A stretch of DNA of 10,813 nucleotides from Deltaproteobacteria bacterium (GCA_018400255.1 JAGYMO010000239.1:1-10813); one strand, 5' to 3'. Positions 1 to 7,745 are shown, counted from the first letter of the stretch. A program made the numbers and translations. The notes: generated by a model from the letters alone, not told the origin.

Positions 1-169
1 TTATACTATAATTATAGTGACCCATAATATGCAGCAGGCTGCTAGGGCCTCGGACATTACCGCATTTTTATACCTGGGCAAGCTTATTGAAGTAGGTGAG
101 ACAGATGCCGTTTTTACACGACCGAAGGTAAAGCAAACAGAAGAGTATATAACAGGCCAGTTTGGTTAA
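1..169 (+). CDS. pstB: Phosphate ABC transporter ATP-binding protein PstB, C-terminal 55 residues (5' truncated by window)
   Basis: This is the tail of the ATPase that powers high-affinity phosphate import through PstSCAB at the inner membrane. The frame starting at base 2 reads through to TAA at 167-169. It begins with the strand preceding the switch region, IIIVTHNMQQAARASD, where the His of THNM is the ABC-ATPase H-loop (switch) histidine. It then continues as FLYLGKLIEVGETDAVF and ends EEYITGQFG, a typical PstB C-terminus; the combination of THNMQQAARxSD and a YxxGxFG ending is characteristic of PstB among ABC ATPases. The stop lies 17 bases before phoU and the two are clearly one transcription unit, which supports the assignment. 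Walker A, the signature motif and Walker B lie outside the window, so they cannot be checked. Confidence 0.93.
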   Translation, partial: YTIIIVTHNMQQAARASDITAFLYLGKLIEVGETDAVFTRPKVKQTEEYITGQFG

Positions 170-186
170 AAGGAGAGGATTATTAT

Positions 187-867
187 ATGACGAGGCACCT
201 GCAGAGAGAATTAGATCGTTTAAAAAAGAGGTTACTCTTTCTTGGCGCAATGGTGGAAGAGCGTGTAAGGATGGCAAGAAATGCTATTAAGAACAGGGAT
301 GGAGAATTAGCGCAAAAGATTATAGGTACGGACTATGAAATCGATGACAAGGAAGTGGAGATTGAGGAGGAATGTCTTAAGATATTGGCCTTGCATCAGC
401 CTGTTGCCGTGGATTTACGGTTTTTAAGCGCTGTAATAAAGATTAACAATGATTTGGAGAGGGTTGGTGATGAGGCGGTGAATATTGCAGAGCGTGTATT
501 AATTCTTTCTAAAAGGAAGAAATATTATATCCCTTTTGATTATTCACTTATGGCAAAAAAAACAGAGTTTATGCTGAATAAAAGCTTGGATGCAGTTGTG
601 AACATGGATGTAGATGGAGCTGTCAAGGTGTGCGATTCAGATGACGAGGTAGATAATCTGCAAAAAAAGGCCTATGAAGTTATAACACAGGCAATTACAG
701 AGACCCCTGATAAGGTTGACTACCTTCTCAATCTCTTATTGATTTCCAAGCATCTCGAACGGATTGCAGATCATGCGACGAACATCGCTGAAGAAGTGGT
801 GTACATGATAGAGGGGGAGATCGTTCGGCATGGAAAGTTAAAGGATACGGATAGTTTTACACATTGA
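187..867 (+). CDS. phoU: Phosphate transport system regulatory protein PhoU
   Basis: PhoU is a cytosolic regulator that links the Pst transporter to the PhoR/PhoB phosphate response and restrains phosphate uptake when phosphate is plentiful. The 226-residue product has the usual family length and two tandem three-helix PhoU domains. Each contains the metal-binding E/DxxxD-type helix: DLERVGDEAVNIAE around residues 89-102 and HLERIADHATNIAEE around 189-203. The acidic stretch EIDDKEVEIEEECLKILALHQPVAVDLR (residues about 51-78) is also typical of the family. ATG at 187 follows the purine-rich ribosome-binding site AAAGGAGAGG (168-177). It directly follows pstB, the classic pstSCAB-phoU order. 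No PhoB or PhoR gene is in the window, and no obvious intrinsic terminator follows the stop. Confidence 0.95.
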   Translation: MTRHLQRELDRLKKRLLFLGAMVEERVRMARNAIKNRDGELAQKIIGTDYEIDDKEVEIEEECLKILALHQPVAVDLRFLSAVIKINNDLERVGDEAVNIAERVLILSKRKKYYIPFDYSLMAKKTEFMLNKSLDAVVNMDVDGAVKVCDSDDEVDNLQKKAYEVITQAITETPDKVDYLLNLLLISKHLERIADHATNIAEEVVYMIEGEIVRHGKLKDTDSFTH

Positions 868-1594
868 TACTGTGGGAGTATTAGATGTTTTTATGAGATT
901 TTTGGCTATCGATATTTTTAGCCCCGTAGAATCTCGTTTCGCTACAAAGGCAAAATCACACTAACCTGCCTGCACCATGCTTGTTGCGGAAGGCAGGAAC
1001 ACTAAAACACTCTGCCTTTGGGCCACCTGGCCTCGGCAGGACACCCAAGAAAAACATGTAGAATCGCGTTTCAGGAAGGCGATTCACTGGTTTTCATGTT
1101 GTGTGACGTTTTTGTGTTGTAAGTTTACCCCGACCGCAGAAAGCCACGGCTTTAGCCGTGGATGAATGTGCATATAGTCGGGATGTCGCACCACTAAGCC
1201 CCGCCGTTCGCGAAGCGAATCGGCGAGACCAAGTGGTACCATGGGCTTGCCCGTGTGGCTCCACTCGGTCATGATGCCCATTTTGGGATTCATTAAATGT
1301 GTCGCTAAATTCCAAAAACTCGGCCTAAAGGCCTCAAACAATTTGTCCCGCTTGCAAGCGGGATTACCACTCAGCATTTTCATGAATCTATTTCCAAAAG
1401 TGGCCAAAATCGCTCGCAAGAGACTTTTTACGAGTTTGTCAAAGACGTACCCTGAATTACCTTATCGTAACTAAAGGGCACCAAAACTATTTGCCTTTTG
1501 TTGCCGCTTTATACCTACAATTCTTGAAGAGTTTTTAAAATGTCCAGTTAATGGTTAACCATCAATTTAGCAAGCATATTTGAAAAGGGTTAGA
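868..1594. repeat. Gene-free, hairpin-dense region; probable dispersed structured repeat or mobile-element remnant
   Basis: No convincing gene is present; the region is packed with inverted repeats, several GC-rich against an AT-rich background. Visible stems: GGCTA 904-908/TAGCC 919-923; CCTGCCT 965-971/AGGCAGG 991-997; CTGCC 1012-1016/GGCAG 1035-1039 enclosing GGCC-acct-GGCC; GAATCGC 1061-1067/GCGATTC 1079-1085; CCCGAC 1129-1134/GTCGGG 1177-1182 enclosing the CCACGGC...GCCGTGG hairpin at 1144-1161; CGCCGTTCGC 1202-1211 with GCGAA(T)CGGCG 1215-1225; a nested stem at 1227-1270 (GACC/GGTC, AGTGG/CCACT, GGGC/GCCC); ATGA..CCCA/TGGG..TCAT 1271-1293; GGCCT/AGGCC 1322-1333; and the perfect 16-mer palindrome CCCGCTTGCAAGCGGG 1347-1362. 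Hairpins of this kind are found at IS200/IS605-family ends and in structured RNAs, but no transposase motif is visible. Element boundaries cannot be set from this sequence. Confidence 0.6.
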
Positions 1595-2599
1595 ATGGGT
1601 TTAGATCAGATAAAAACCAAAAAAGTCATGATTGCTGGAAGAAGCTTTCCAGCTATATATGATTATTTAATGAAGGAAATGCCGGAAATAAGGGTGAAAA
1701 TAGTTGATCATGAGGCATTACCAGATGAAATAAGTGAGGCTCATATTATTATTCCAGCCATGTCAATTATCGATAATGATTTGTTAAATAAGGCCTCTCA
1801 ACTCTTACTCATTCAACAATGGGGAGCGGGCCTAGAGGGTGTAGATATGGAAGCAGCCACACGATTAAACATTCCTGTTGCTAACGTACCTACCACGGGA
1901 ACTGGTAATTCTGAATCAGTAGCAGAATGGTATGTAATGGCTGTCTTAAATTTATGTCGAAGGACATGTGAAATTCGTTCTGTAGTTGAAACAGTTTCTG
2001 GATGGGGTTCGCCAATTGGACAGGCACTTTATGGGAAAACTGCTGGAATAATCGGATTCGGTGGAATTGGTAAAGCCCTGGCAAAACGATTACGGGTTTT
2101 TCAAATGAGAGTTATTGCTATTCAGCGGCACCCAGATCAGGAAAGTGCAAAAGAGATCGGGTTGGACTGGATTGGCACAGAACAGGATTTACCAAAATTT
2201 CTTCAGCAGACGAATTTTTTATTTTTATGCCTTCCTTTAAACAAAAGCTCCTTTCATCTTTTGAACAAGGAGACAATTGCTATGCTTCCTCAAGGAGCTT
2301 ATATTTTGAATGCTGCAAGGGGCTCCATTATAGAAAAGGAGTCATTAATTAAATATTTGCAGGAAGGACACATAGGCGGTGCGGCATTGGATGTTTATTG
2401 GAGGGAACCTCCTGCAGCAAATGATCCAATTGCTCAATTTTCAAATGTTTTATTAACGCCACACATTGCCGGTGTCACAGACTATTCTTATCAAGGAATT
2501 GCTCATAAGGTAGCGATTAATATTTTACGAGTATCCAAAGGCCTCCTTCCCATTCACTGCGCTAATCCCGAAGTAAGCCCTTCATGGTTGTTAAGGTAG
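1595..2599 (+). CDS. D-isomer-specific 2-hydroxyacid dehydrogenase
   Basis: This is a cytosolic NAD(P)H-dependent oxidoreductase that interconverts 2-oxoacids and D-2-hydroxyacids; the exact substrate cannot be told from sequence. Counting from ATG 1595 (334 residues), the Rossmann motif GFGGIG is at 154-159. The catalytic triad is present: Arg242 in NAARGSII, Glu271 in DVYWREPP and His290 in LTPHIAG. The family signature around GGAALDVYWREP is intact. The end of the second Rossmann strand reads VIAIQRHP, with no acidic residue and an Arg where NAD-specific enzymes usually have Asp, which hints at NADP(H) (inference). An in-frame TTG at 1580 would add five residues. ATG 1595 is preferred because AAAAGGG (1582-1588) lies just upstream as a ribosome-binding site. 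It follows the hairpin-rich region and appears monocistronic. Glyoxylate/hydroxypyruvate reductase or phosphoglycerate-dehydrogenase-like activity are possible alternatives. Confidence 0.9.
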   Translation: MGLDQIKTKKVMIAGRSFPAIYDYLMKEMPEIRVKIVDHEALPDEISEAHIIIPAMSIIDNDLLNKASQLLLIQQWGAGLEGVDMEAATRLNIPVANVPTTGTGNSESVAEWYVMAVLNLCRRTCEIRSVVETVSGWGSPIGQALYGKTAGIIGFGGIGKALAKRLRVFQMRVIAIQRHPDQESAKEIGLDWIGTEQDLPKFLQQTNFLFLCLPLNKSSFHLLNKETIAMLPQGAYILNAARGSIIEKESLIKYLQEGHIGGAALDVYWREPPAANDPIAQFSNVLLTPHIAGVTDYSYQGIAHKVAINILRVSKGLLPIHCANPEVSPSWLLR

Positions 2600-2930
2600 A
2601 TTATGAAAGACCTCGATAAGCCTTGCTCAAAGACATAAATGAGAAATAAGAAAGTATTGGTTATAGCATAGGATTAAATTTGAGCTGAATATCTGAAAAT
2701 CAAAGAAGTATGAGTTGATTTTTAGTAAGCTAGTAGCTTAGAACATAAACAAGAAACGGGCTCAATAAAAATTGGAAAAAACAGAGAAAGCACAGGGTGG
2801 CACCTATGGCAAAAAAAATTGCTGCAAATACATGCTGAAAGATTGTAAAAAATTGATAAGTAAATATGAAATTTATAAGGCTTAATCTACAATTCGAGGT
2901 GTGAACCTACCCCTAAAGGAGAAATTAGAT
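2600..2930. other. Intergenic region, purine-rich, no gene seen
   Basis: This stretch of about 330 bases between the dehydrogenase and the SnoaL-like gene is A/G-rich on the + strand and has frequent stops. The only structure I can point to is a 15-base palindrome, TAAGCTA-G-TAGCTTA at 2726-2740, about 190 bases before the next start codon. It could be an operator or chance. No convincing sigma-70 or sigma-54 promoter and no intrinsic terminator were found. Confidence 0.5.
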
Positions 2931-3344
2931 ATGTCGACACAGGAAAATAAAAATATTGCGCGACGCTTTATCCAGGTTTGGGGCGATGGAGATCTCGACA
3001 TAATAGAGGAACTTGCTGCCCCTTCACTTTCAGTCCAGTATCCAATTATGCCCAAAGTCGTTCAAGGAAGCAAAACTTTTAGAAAAGTAATGGAAAATTT
3101 CCGGTCAGCATTCCCTGATTCAGACCTGAAAATTGAGGAAGAGATTGCTGAAGGTGACAAAGTTGTAATACGCTGGAGTTTTTCCGGAACTCATCAGGGC
3201 ATTCTTTTAAATTTTCCTGCAACTGGAAAAAGGGTGAAATGGACTGGAATCACCATATATAGGATTGCAGATGGAAAGATAGTGGAGGAGAAGGGAGAGG
3301 AAGATTTCCTTGGGTTTTTGCGTCAAATTGGAAATGTTCCATAA
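2931..3344 (+). CDS. SnoaL-like / ester cyclase family protein (NTF2-like fold)
   Basis: The 137-residue product belongs by pattern to the SnoaL-like polyketide-cyclase/ester-cyclase group of small NTF2-fold proteins, most of which are stand-alone cytosolic proteins of unknown substrate. The diagnostic stretches are FRSAFPDSDLKIEEEIAEGDKVVIRWSFSGTHQG (about residues 57-90), then FPATGKRVKWTGITIYRIADGKIVEE (about 95-120) and a closing DFLGFLRQIG. The start was chosen at ATG 2931 because AAAGGAG (2915-2921) lies 9 bases upstream. An in-frame GTG at 2901 would add ten residues, but its purine run directly abuts it. The gene ends 34 bases from the convergent zinc-ribbon gene, with no intrinsic terminator seen between them. 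The family name does not imply polyketide synthesis here, and no biosynthetic neighbours are present. Confidence 0.85.
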   Translation: MSTQENKNIARRFIQVWGDGDLDIIEELAAPSLSVQYPIMPKVVQGSKTFRKVMENFRSAFPDSDLKIEEEIAEGDKVVIRWSFSGTHQGILLNFPATGKRVKWTGITIYRIADGKIVEEKGEEDFLGFLRQIGNVP

Positions 3345-3378
3345 ACCGGATAAGACAGAGCTATAACCCTACTATTGT

Positions 3379-4614
3379 TTAAAGCATATTGCCAAATGCA
3401 AGGGCAGCTCGACTTATACCAACGCCCATGTCTGGATTGATAAATTCTCCGCCTTTACTGAAAAATGGGTGATATTCTAGGCGATACTCTTCAATGGCTA
3501 TGGAAAGTCCCTTGAGCTTAGGATAATCACGTTTCTTATTCGCAATCATTTGGGTGAGGTTAATAAAAATCCCTTCTTTTGCCTCCTCAATTGGTAATGT
3601 TGCCTGATACAAATTTTTGTGGGGGAGTGTCGCTGATTCATAATCATAAGGACGAAGAACGGTTATTTGCCTGCACAGGCGCAAGTATAGAGCCGGATTG
3701 ACCTTGAAGGCAGGGGACCAAAAATGTAAAGGGGAGTTTTCGATATCTTTTGTTATAGCTTTGGGGAGATTGGCAATCCGGATCAGGTCAGCATAAGAAG
3801 AGAGGTCTATGCCATCGAATTTTGCCTTTATCCGCCAGAAAGGAAGATAAACCGTATTTTCATCCATTCGGGGGCCTATCATGGTTGCTGCCTTGATTCG
3901 ATCAAATTTTTGCCCCTGCAACGTCCATACAGAATTGCAGTTTTTGCATATCATAGCCAGCGATCCTTTCTCCCCTTCCATATCCCAGCCACAGTATGGG
4001 CAGATGGTCGGAATAAATTTTATTCCCGTTTTAGGTGCGGCTGTTTGTGAGGATAGCGTCTCTATAAAATCAGCCCCAACTGTTAAAAGAGGTTTTCCGA
4101 GTATGCCATCATACACTTTTTTGTCGTAAAGAATAAGTGGTGCGTATATAAGGCTTATCGCTTCTCCTATGAAGCTGTTATGGAGGCTTTTTTGCTTGTT
4201 GCGGACAAACTGGGGAAGTACCTCCTCCAACGTAAGTCGTGGCTTTATAAAACGGCCTTTTGTGCTGGCGGCAACGAAGTGAAGCTTAAGTGTTTGAGGA
4301 CGCATGCCGATCGAAGATCGCAGGGCGGAGCTTTCCAGCGCTATTATATTTGTATCAAGGAAACGATAGGTCAAGGTAGGTGGGGTTGTCTTGAAGGAAG
4401 ATCCCTTAAAACGCCAGTAAGGGATATAAAACAGTTCTCCCTGGAGTCCTATTTTAGTAGAGGGCGGGAGATAATAGCTGAAATGCTTATCCGGTGCGAG
4501 GTAAAGGCGCGTTCGGCAGAATGGGCAATCCAAGATATGATCTGTTTCAGAAAGTATTATAGGAGCACCACATTGCGGGCAGCTTTGTTCTATTTGCCAA
4601 TTTGATTTAATCAC
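3379..4614 (-). CDS. Cytosolic protein with two zinc ribbons and repeated P-[YF]-W-R motifs, partner of the SPFH gene
   Basis: I do not recognise a named function. Counting from GTG 4614 (411 residues), two four-cysteine zinc ribbons are visible: CPQC/CPFC (Cys12, 15, 30, 33) and CPYC/CKNC (Cys205, 208, 223, 226). Each is followed some 25-30 residues later by a similar segment, FYIPYWRFKG (62-71) and VYLPFWRIKA (255-264), so the protein looks internally duplicated. No signal peptide or clear membrane segment is seen. It is co-transcribed with the upstream SPFH gene: GTG at 4614-4612 overlaps that gene's TGA stop as GTGA, implying translational coupling. An alternative in-frame GTG at 4629 gives 416 residues; neither has a clear ribosome-binding site. 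Bacillus subtilis has a comparable arrangement, with zinc-ribbon YdjG beside the SPFH/zinc-ribbon protein YdjI in a membrane-stress operon. Equivalence is inference. Confidence 0.75.
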   Translation of the reverse strand: MIKSNWQIEQSCPQCGAPIILSETDHILDCPFCRTRLYLAPDKHFSYYLPPSTKIGLQGELFYIPYWRFKGSSFKTTPPTLTYRFLDTNIIALESSALRSSIGMRPQTLKLHFVAASTKGRFIKPRLTLEEVLPQFVRNKQKSLHNSFIGEAISLIYAPLILYDKKVYDGILGKPLLTVGADFIETLSSQTAAPKTGIKFIPTICPYCGWDMEGEKGSLAMICKNCNSVWTLQGQKFDRIKAATMIGPRMDENTVYLPFWRIKAKFDGIDLSSYADLIRIANLPKAITKDIENSPLHFWSPAFKVNPALYLRLCRQITVLRPYDYESATLPHKNLYQATLPIEEAKEGIFINLTQMIANKKRDYPKLKGLSIAIEEYRLEYHPFFSKGGEFINPDMGVGISRAALAFGNML

Positions 4615-5732
4615 AATTTTTCGCCACACTGGTTGCAGAAGGTGGCATCAGGCAGATTCATCGCTCCGCAGTGGGGGCATTTTTTCTCTTGCGGTTTTTC
4701 GTCAACCACTCGCCCGCAGGAAGGACAAAATTTGGCATCCAGAGGAAGGTCTTCTCCACAGAAGGGACATTTTTTCATTATTATCAGTTGTTGACCGCAA
4801 TAGGGGCAAAACTTTGCGTTCCTTGGTACAGGCTGCTTGCATGCAGTGCAAAGGGTTTCTTCAGGGGTAGATGCTTGCTCGGTTTTGCCCTGGAAGGCGC
4901 CTGCAAGCATTGAGGGCATCATGAAGCCCATTCCCATACCAAGGCCGGCCCCCGCTTCACCCTGGGTTTGTGATGCAGTTTCGAGTGCCATTGCAGCTTT
5001 CATTTTCAGCAGCTTATTGATATCATCAAAGACGCCGAGTCTGCTTTTGTCATCAATAGCCTTCTGGACCTCTGGCGGTGGGGTTATTGAATTTATATAC
5101 AGATCGTTTAGCTGCAGTCCAAATTTAGTAAAATCGTTCACAAGTACTGCTTGTAGTTCGTCTGAAAGCTCGTTGTAACGGGCTGGTAAGTCAAAGATGG
5201 TATCTATGTTTTCTCCCATAAAATCATTGAAACGGGAGACAATTACCCGATTAAGGTAATCAGATATCTCTTCAGTTGCGTATATGCCCTGCGTACCAAC
5301 CAGGCTATTGATAAAGAGAACAGGCTGGAGGACCCTGATGTTGAAAACTCCGAATGCCCGCAGGCGAATAAGGCCCAGCTCCTTATCACGAAAAGCAACT
5401 GGGTCACGAGTCCCCCAGGTAAGGTTGGTAAAGACTTTCATGTTTGTGAAATAAACCTCGGCGCGCAGGGGGCTTGTCATTCCCCAGGGTATGCTGGCAA
5501 TTTTAGTAAGCAGCGGGATATTGGCTGTTTCTAAAGTGTGACGTCCCGGCCCAAAGGCGTCATAAGCCTTTCCATTGTAAAAAAATACCGCTGCTTGGCT
5601 GTCGCGAACCGTGAGTTGCGCGCCCCATTTTATCTCGCCCGAACCATCTTCAGGGATACGGTGAACCAGTTCTTTGCCTGATTCGTCAAACCACTCTATT
5701 ACCTCCAGAAAAAATACATTATTTGTTCCCAT
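4611..5732 (-). CDS. SPFH (stomatin/prohibitin-like) domain protein with three C-terminal zinc ribbons, COG4260/YdjI type
   Basis: The 373-residue protein starts with an SPFH core typical of the COG4260 'virion core protein-like' family. Its hallmark segment is IKWGAQLTVRDSQAAVFF (34-51), followed by GPGRHTLETANIPLL (61-75), a beta-rich domain, and a helical segment to about residue 255. A Gly/Met-rich linker (about 259-281) leads into three CxxC...CxxC zinc ribbons: Cys295/298/309/312, 322/325/336/339 and 352/355/366/369. No transmembrane helix or signal peptide is seen, so membrane association would be peripheral. The start is well supported: GGAGG (plus-strand 5739-5743) lies 6 bases before the ATG. 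It heads a two-gene operon with the overlapping zinc-ribbon gene. In Bacillus the related YdjI belongs to a PspA-linked envelope-stress operon; such a role here is inferred from homology and context only. Confidence 0.87.
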   Translation of the reverse strand: MGTNNVFFLEVIEWFDESGKELVHRIPEDGSGEIKWGAQLTVRDSQAAVFFYNGKAYDAFGPGRHTLETANIPLLTKIASIPWGMTSPLRAEVYFTNMKVFTNLTWGTRDPVAFRDKELGLIRLRAFGVFNIRVLQPVLFINSLVGTQGIYATEEISDYLNRVIVSRFNDFMGENIDTIFDLPARYNELSDELQAVLVNDFTKFGLQLNDLYINSITPPPEVQKAIDDKSRLGVFDDINKLLKMKAAMALETASQTQGEAGAGLGMGMGFMMPSMLAGAFQGKTEQASTPEETLCTACKQPVPRNAKFCPYCGQQLIIMKKCPFCGEDLPLDAKFCPSCGRVVDEKPQEKKCPHCGAMNLPDATFCNQCGEKL

Positions 5733-6484
5733 GATTTACCTCCACTGATATTCATCTATAGTTTTTAAAACAAGTGTTCATTCTGATACAGTAAAAAAAT
5801 TAAAATTCCCCATGGCGGGAGTGCTAAGGCGAGGCGGAGTATTGTTATTTTTTTACAAGATCATTTCCAAGGCAATTTCATAAAACCTTTTCTCGATGAA
5901 GGAAATCATCGTGTTGGAGTTTGGTGAGAAGAAGAACCTGACTACGATTGATAAGGGCACCTTTTTTGTGGAGAAGAGCATAAGAAAACTATGGTTTTGT
6001 GTCAAGCACAAAATCCCTGCATAAGGTCGCAATTAGGGGCTTTTCATAAAGCTTGTTAAATGTTAATGTGTGGACGCAGAAAGGTCTTGAAGAATTTATT
6101 GCTCCAAAATTGACTGATTAGTGCAAACTCAGAGGAACATCATGCCTTATTCCCTTGACTCAATGGTAGTACGGATATAGTAATATATTTGTGACAGGAA
6201 TACCTTGAGCAGTGATGTTACCAGCGAGCTTTTACGGTGTTGCATCCACCTTTATTCAAGGCCTTGATAAATATGACTCATTATCACAGTCCTGATTAAG
6301 CAAGATAAGGAGTCTTTGGACACAAGCTTTTCAAATATCCTTATCGGGCAATATGGCTCTTAGACTTACTCATGCATAACATTTTTTTAGTTCATTTTTT
6401 ACGTACACAAAATTAGGTCTCACATTTTTAAGAATATAAGAAAGTTAAGATATGAACCATTGTCTGGTTCAGAGAGGAGAGATT
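5733..6484. other. Long intergenic region between divergent genes, no convincing gene
   Basis: This region of about 750 bases separates the SPFH operon (- strand) from the cation exchanger (+ strand) and must hold both promoters, but neither can be assigned with confidence. The best open frame is a 42-codon ATG ORF at 5896-6024 (begins MKEIIVLEFGEKKNL), with no ribosome-binding site and no family I recognise. A second short open stretch around 6060-6120 reads VWTQKGLEEFIAPKLTD before a stop. Both could be remnants of decayed genes. The rest is AT-rich with frequent stops and no strong hairpins. Confidence 0.4.
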
Positions 6485-7549
6485 GTGCTGCGGGAGATTT
6501 TTCGCTGGATTGGAGACGAAACGCTTTTGAATAATCTTGTAGCGGGATTTTCAACCATAGTTTTATTGATACTTATAGCGCTTTGTATTGTGATTCTTTC
6601 AAAGGGCGCTGATTGGATGATCGATGGGGTGGTTCATCTGGCACGTAGGACTGGCTTGCCGAGAATAGTCATCGGTGCGACAATTATCTCTCTTGGGACA
6701 ACTATGCCTGAGGCCTTTGTATCTGTAATGGCCGCATGGATGGGAAATTCAGGTTTGGCCTTAGGCAATGGCGTTGGATCAATTATTGCGGACACCGGCT
6801 TGATTTTTGGGTTGACATGCCTTTTAGCAGCCGTGCCTGTTAATCGGTTTATCCTTAATAGAACGGGTTGGGTGCAGGTAGGCGCGGCCACCCTACTTGT
6901 CATAATTTCGCTTATCGCCTTGGACACAATGGGCGGGCAGGCTGTTCTGAAAAGATGGGTTGGTTTTCTTTTTATTCTTTTGTTGGCCGGGTATATGTAT
7001 ATAACATACGTTTGGGCAAAACAAGGAAGCGGTATGGCGTTAGAGGGCGAACAGGTAGATGATTCCGAATTAATGAAACTTGGAATATGCTGGTTGATGT
7101 TAGCAGGGGGATTGATTTTAGTTGTGGTCGGTGCCCGAATACTGGTGCCAAGTGCTACAGAGATAGCATGCAGAATTGGCGTGCCTGAAGATGTAATTGC
7201 TGCCACCATGGTGGCCCTCGGAACATCTTTGCCGGAACTAATGACCGCCATTGCATCTGTAAGAAAGGGCCATCCTGAAATCACGGTAGGCAATATAGTT
7301 GGTGCAGATGTCCTGAATTGCCTTTTTGTTATTGGTGCTGCTGCAGCAGCGAGGCCTCTTGCAATTCCGCCTAACTTCTTCACTTTTCACTTTCCGGCCA
7401 TGCTGCTAATCCTTTACTCTTTTCGCTTCTTCATATTCAAAAATAGGGATGGTCATTTCAAAAAGGTACAGGGAGCGTGGCTTTTAAGCATATATGTTGT
7501 TTATATAGTCCTGCAGTATGCCCTTAACGTCGGTAAAGTCGGAGGATAA
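6485..7549 (+). CDS. CaCA-family Ca2+(cation)/Na+ antiporter, YrbG-like
   Basis: This is an inner-membrane exchanger of the Ca2+:cation antiporter superfamily, expected to extrude Ca2+ or another cation in exchange for Na+ or H+. Both inverted alpha repeats are visible. Counting from GTG 6485 (354 residues), alpha-1 has LGTTMPE (70-76) and GNGVGSIIAD (94-103); alpha-2 has ALGTSLPE (244-251) and GNIVGADVLN (269-278). The ion-binding Glu of each xPE is kept, but the usual GSNIxN is changed to GSIIAD in alpha-1 and GADVLN in alpha-2, so the ion preference may differ. About ten hydrophobic segments are split by a hydrophilic loop near residue 180-198. GTG 6485 is preferred because AGGAG (6475-6479) lies 5 bases upstream; an in-frame ATG at 6452 would add 11 polar residues and has no good ribosome-binding site. 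It may be co-transcribed with the next gene, 196 bases downstream. Confidence 0.88.
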   Translation: MLREIFRWIGDETLLNNLVAGFSTIVLLILIALCIVILSKGADWMIDGVVHLARRTGLPRIVIGATIISLGTTMPEAFVSVMAAWMGNSGLALGNGVGSIIADTGLIFGLTCLLAAVPVNRFILNRTGWVQVGAATLLVIISLIALDTMGGQAVLKRWVGFLFILLLAGYMYITYVWAKQGSGMALEGEQVDDSELMKLGICWLMLAGGLILVVVGARILVPSATEIACRIGVPEDVIAATMVALGTSLPELMTAIASVRKGHPEITVGNIVGADVLNCLFVIGAAAAARPLAIPPNFFTFHFPAMLLILYSFRFFIFKNRDGHFKKVQGAWLLSIYVVYIVLQYALNVGKVGG

Positions 7550-7745
7550 TAAGACTCATGGATTTTATTATAATACATGGCGGAGTTTATGACCTGATGA
7601 TAAGATCTATGATAAAACATCATATCATATAGCCAGCAGGAAACCTTAAATTCCTCCCAGTAATTATTTATTGTAGCGCTGCTGGATTCTTTCTGGGTTC
7701 TTAGAATAGATGTGATACTACACCGACTATAGGAAAGGTTAATGC

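Noticed and set aside
1080..1190. GTGCGAC-like string on the - strand, as at the 5' end of group II introns
   Set aside because: No domain V/VI structure and no reverse-transcriptase gene are nearby; a 7-base match is expected by chance.
1084..1419. 111-codon frame on the - strand through the hairpin-rich region
   Set aside because: It runs through at least six perfect or near-perfect stems, and its apparent protein pattern is dictated by the palindromes. There is no convincing ribosome-binding site and no recognisable domain.
2726..2740. TAAGCTA-G-TAGCTTA palindrome as an operator for the SnoaL-like gene
   Set aside because: It is about 190 bases from the start codon with no promoter recognised beside it; kept only as a note in the intergenic entry.
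4180..4605. 141-codon + strand frame opposite the zinc-ribbon gene
   Set aside because: It is antisense to a gene with two well-formed zinc ribbons; no domain and no ribosome-binding site.
6634..7383. 249-codon open frame antisense to the cation exchanger
   Set aside because: It is a shadow of the real + strand gene, whose alpha-repeat motifs are unmistakable; the antisense product has no domain and an odd Pro/Thr/Ile-rich composition.
7608..7624. AT-rich hairpin after the exchanger gene as a terminator
   Set aside because: The stem is short and AT-only apart from one pair, with no T tract following.
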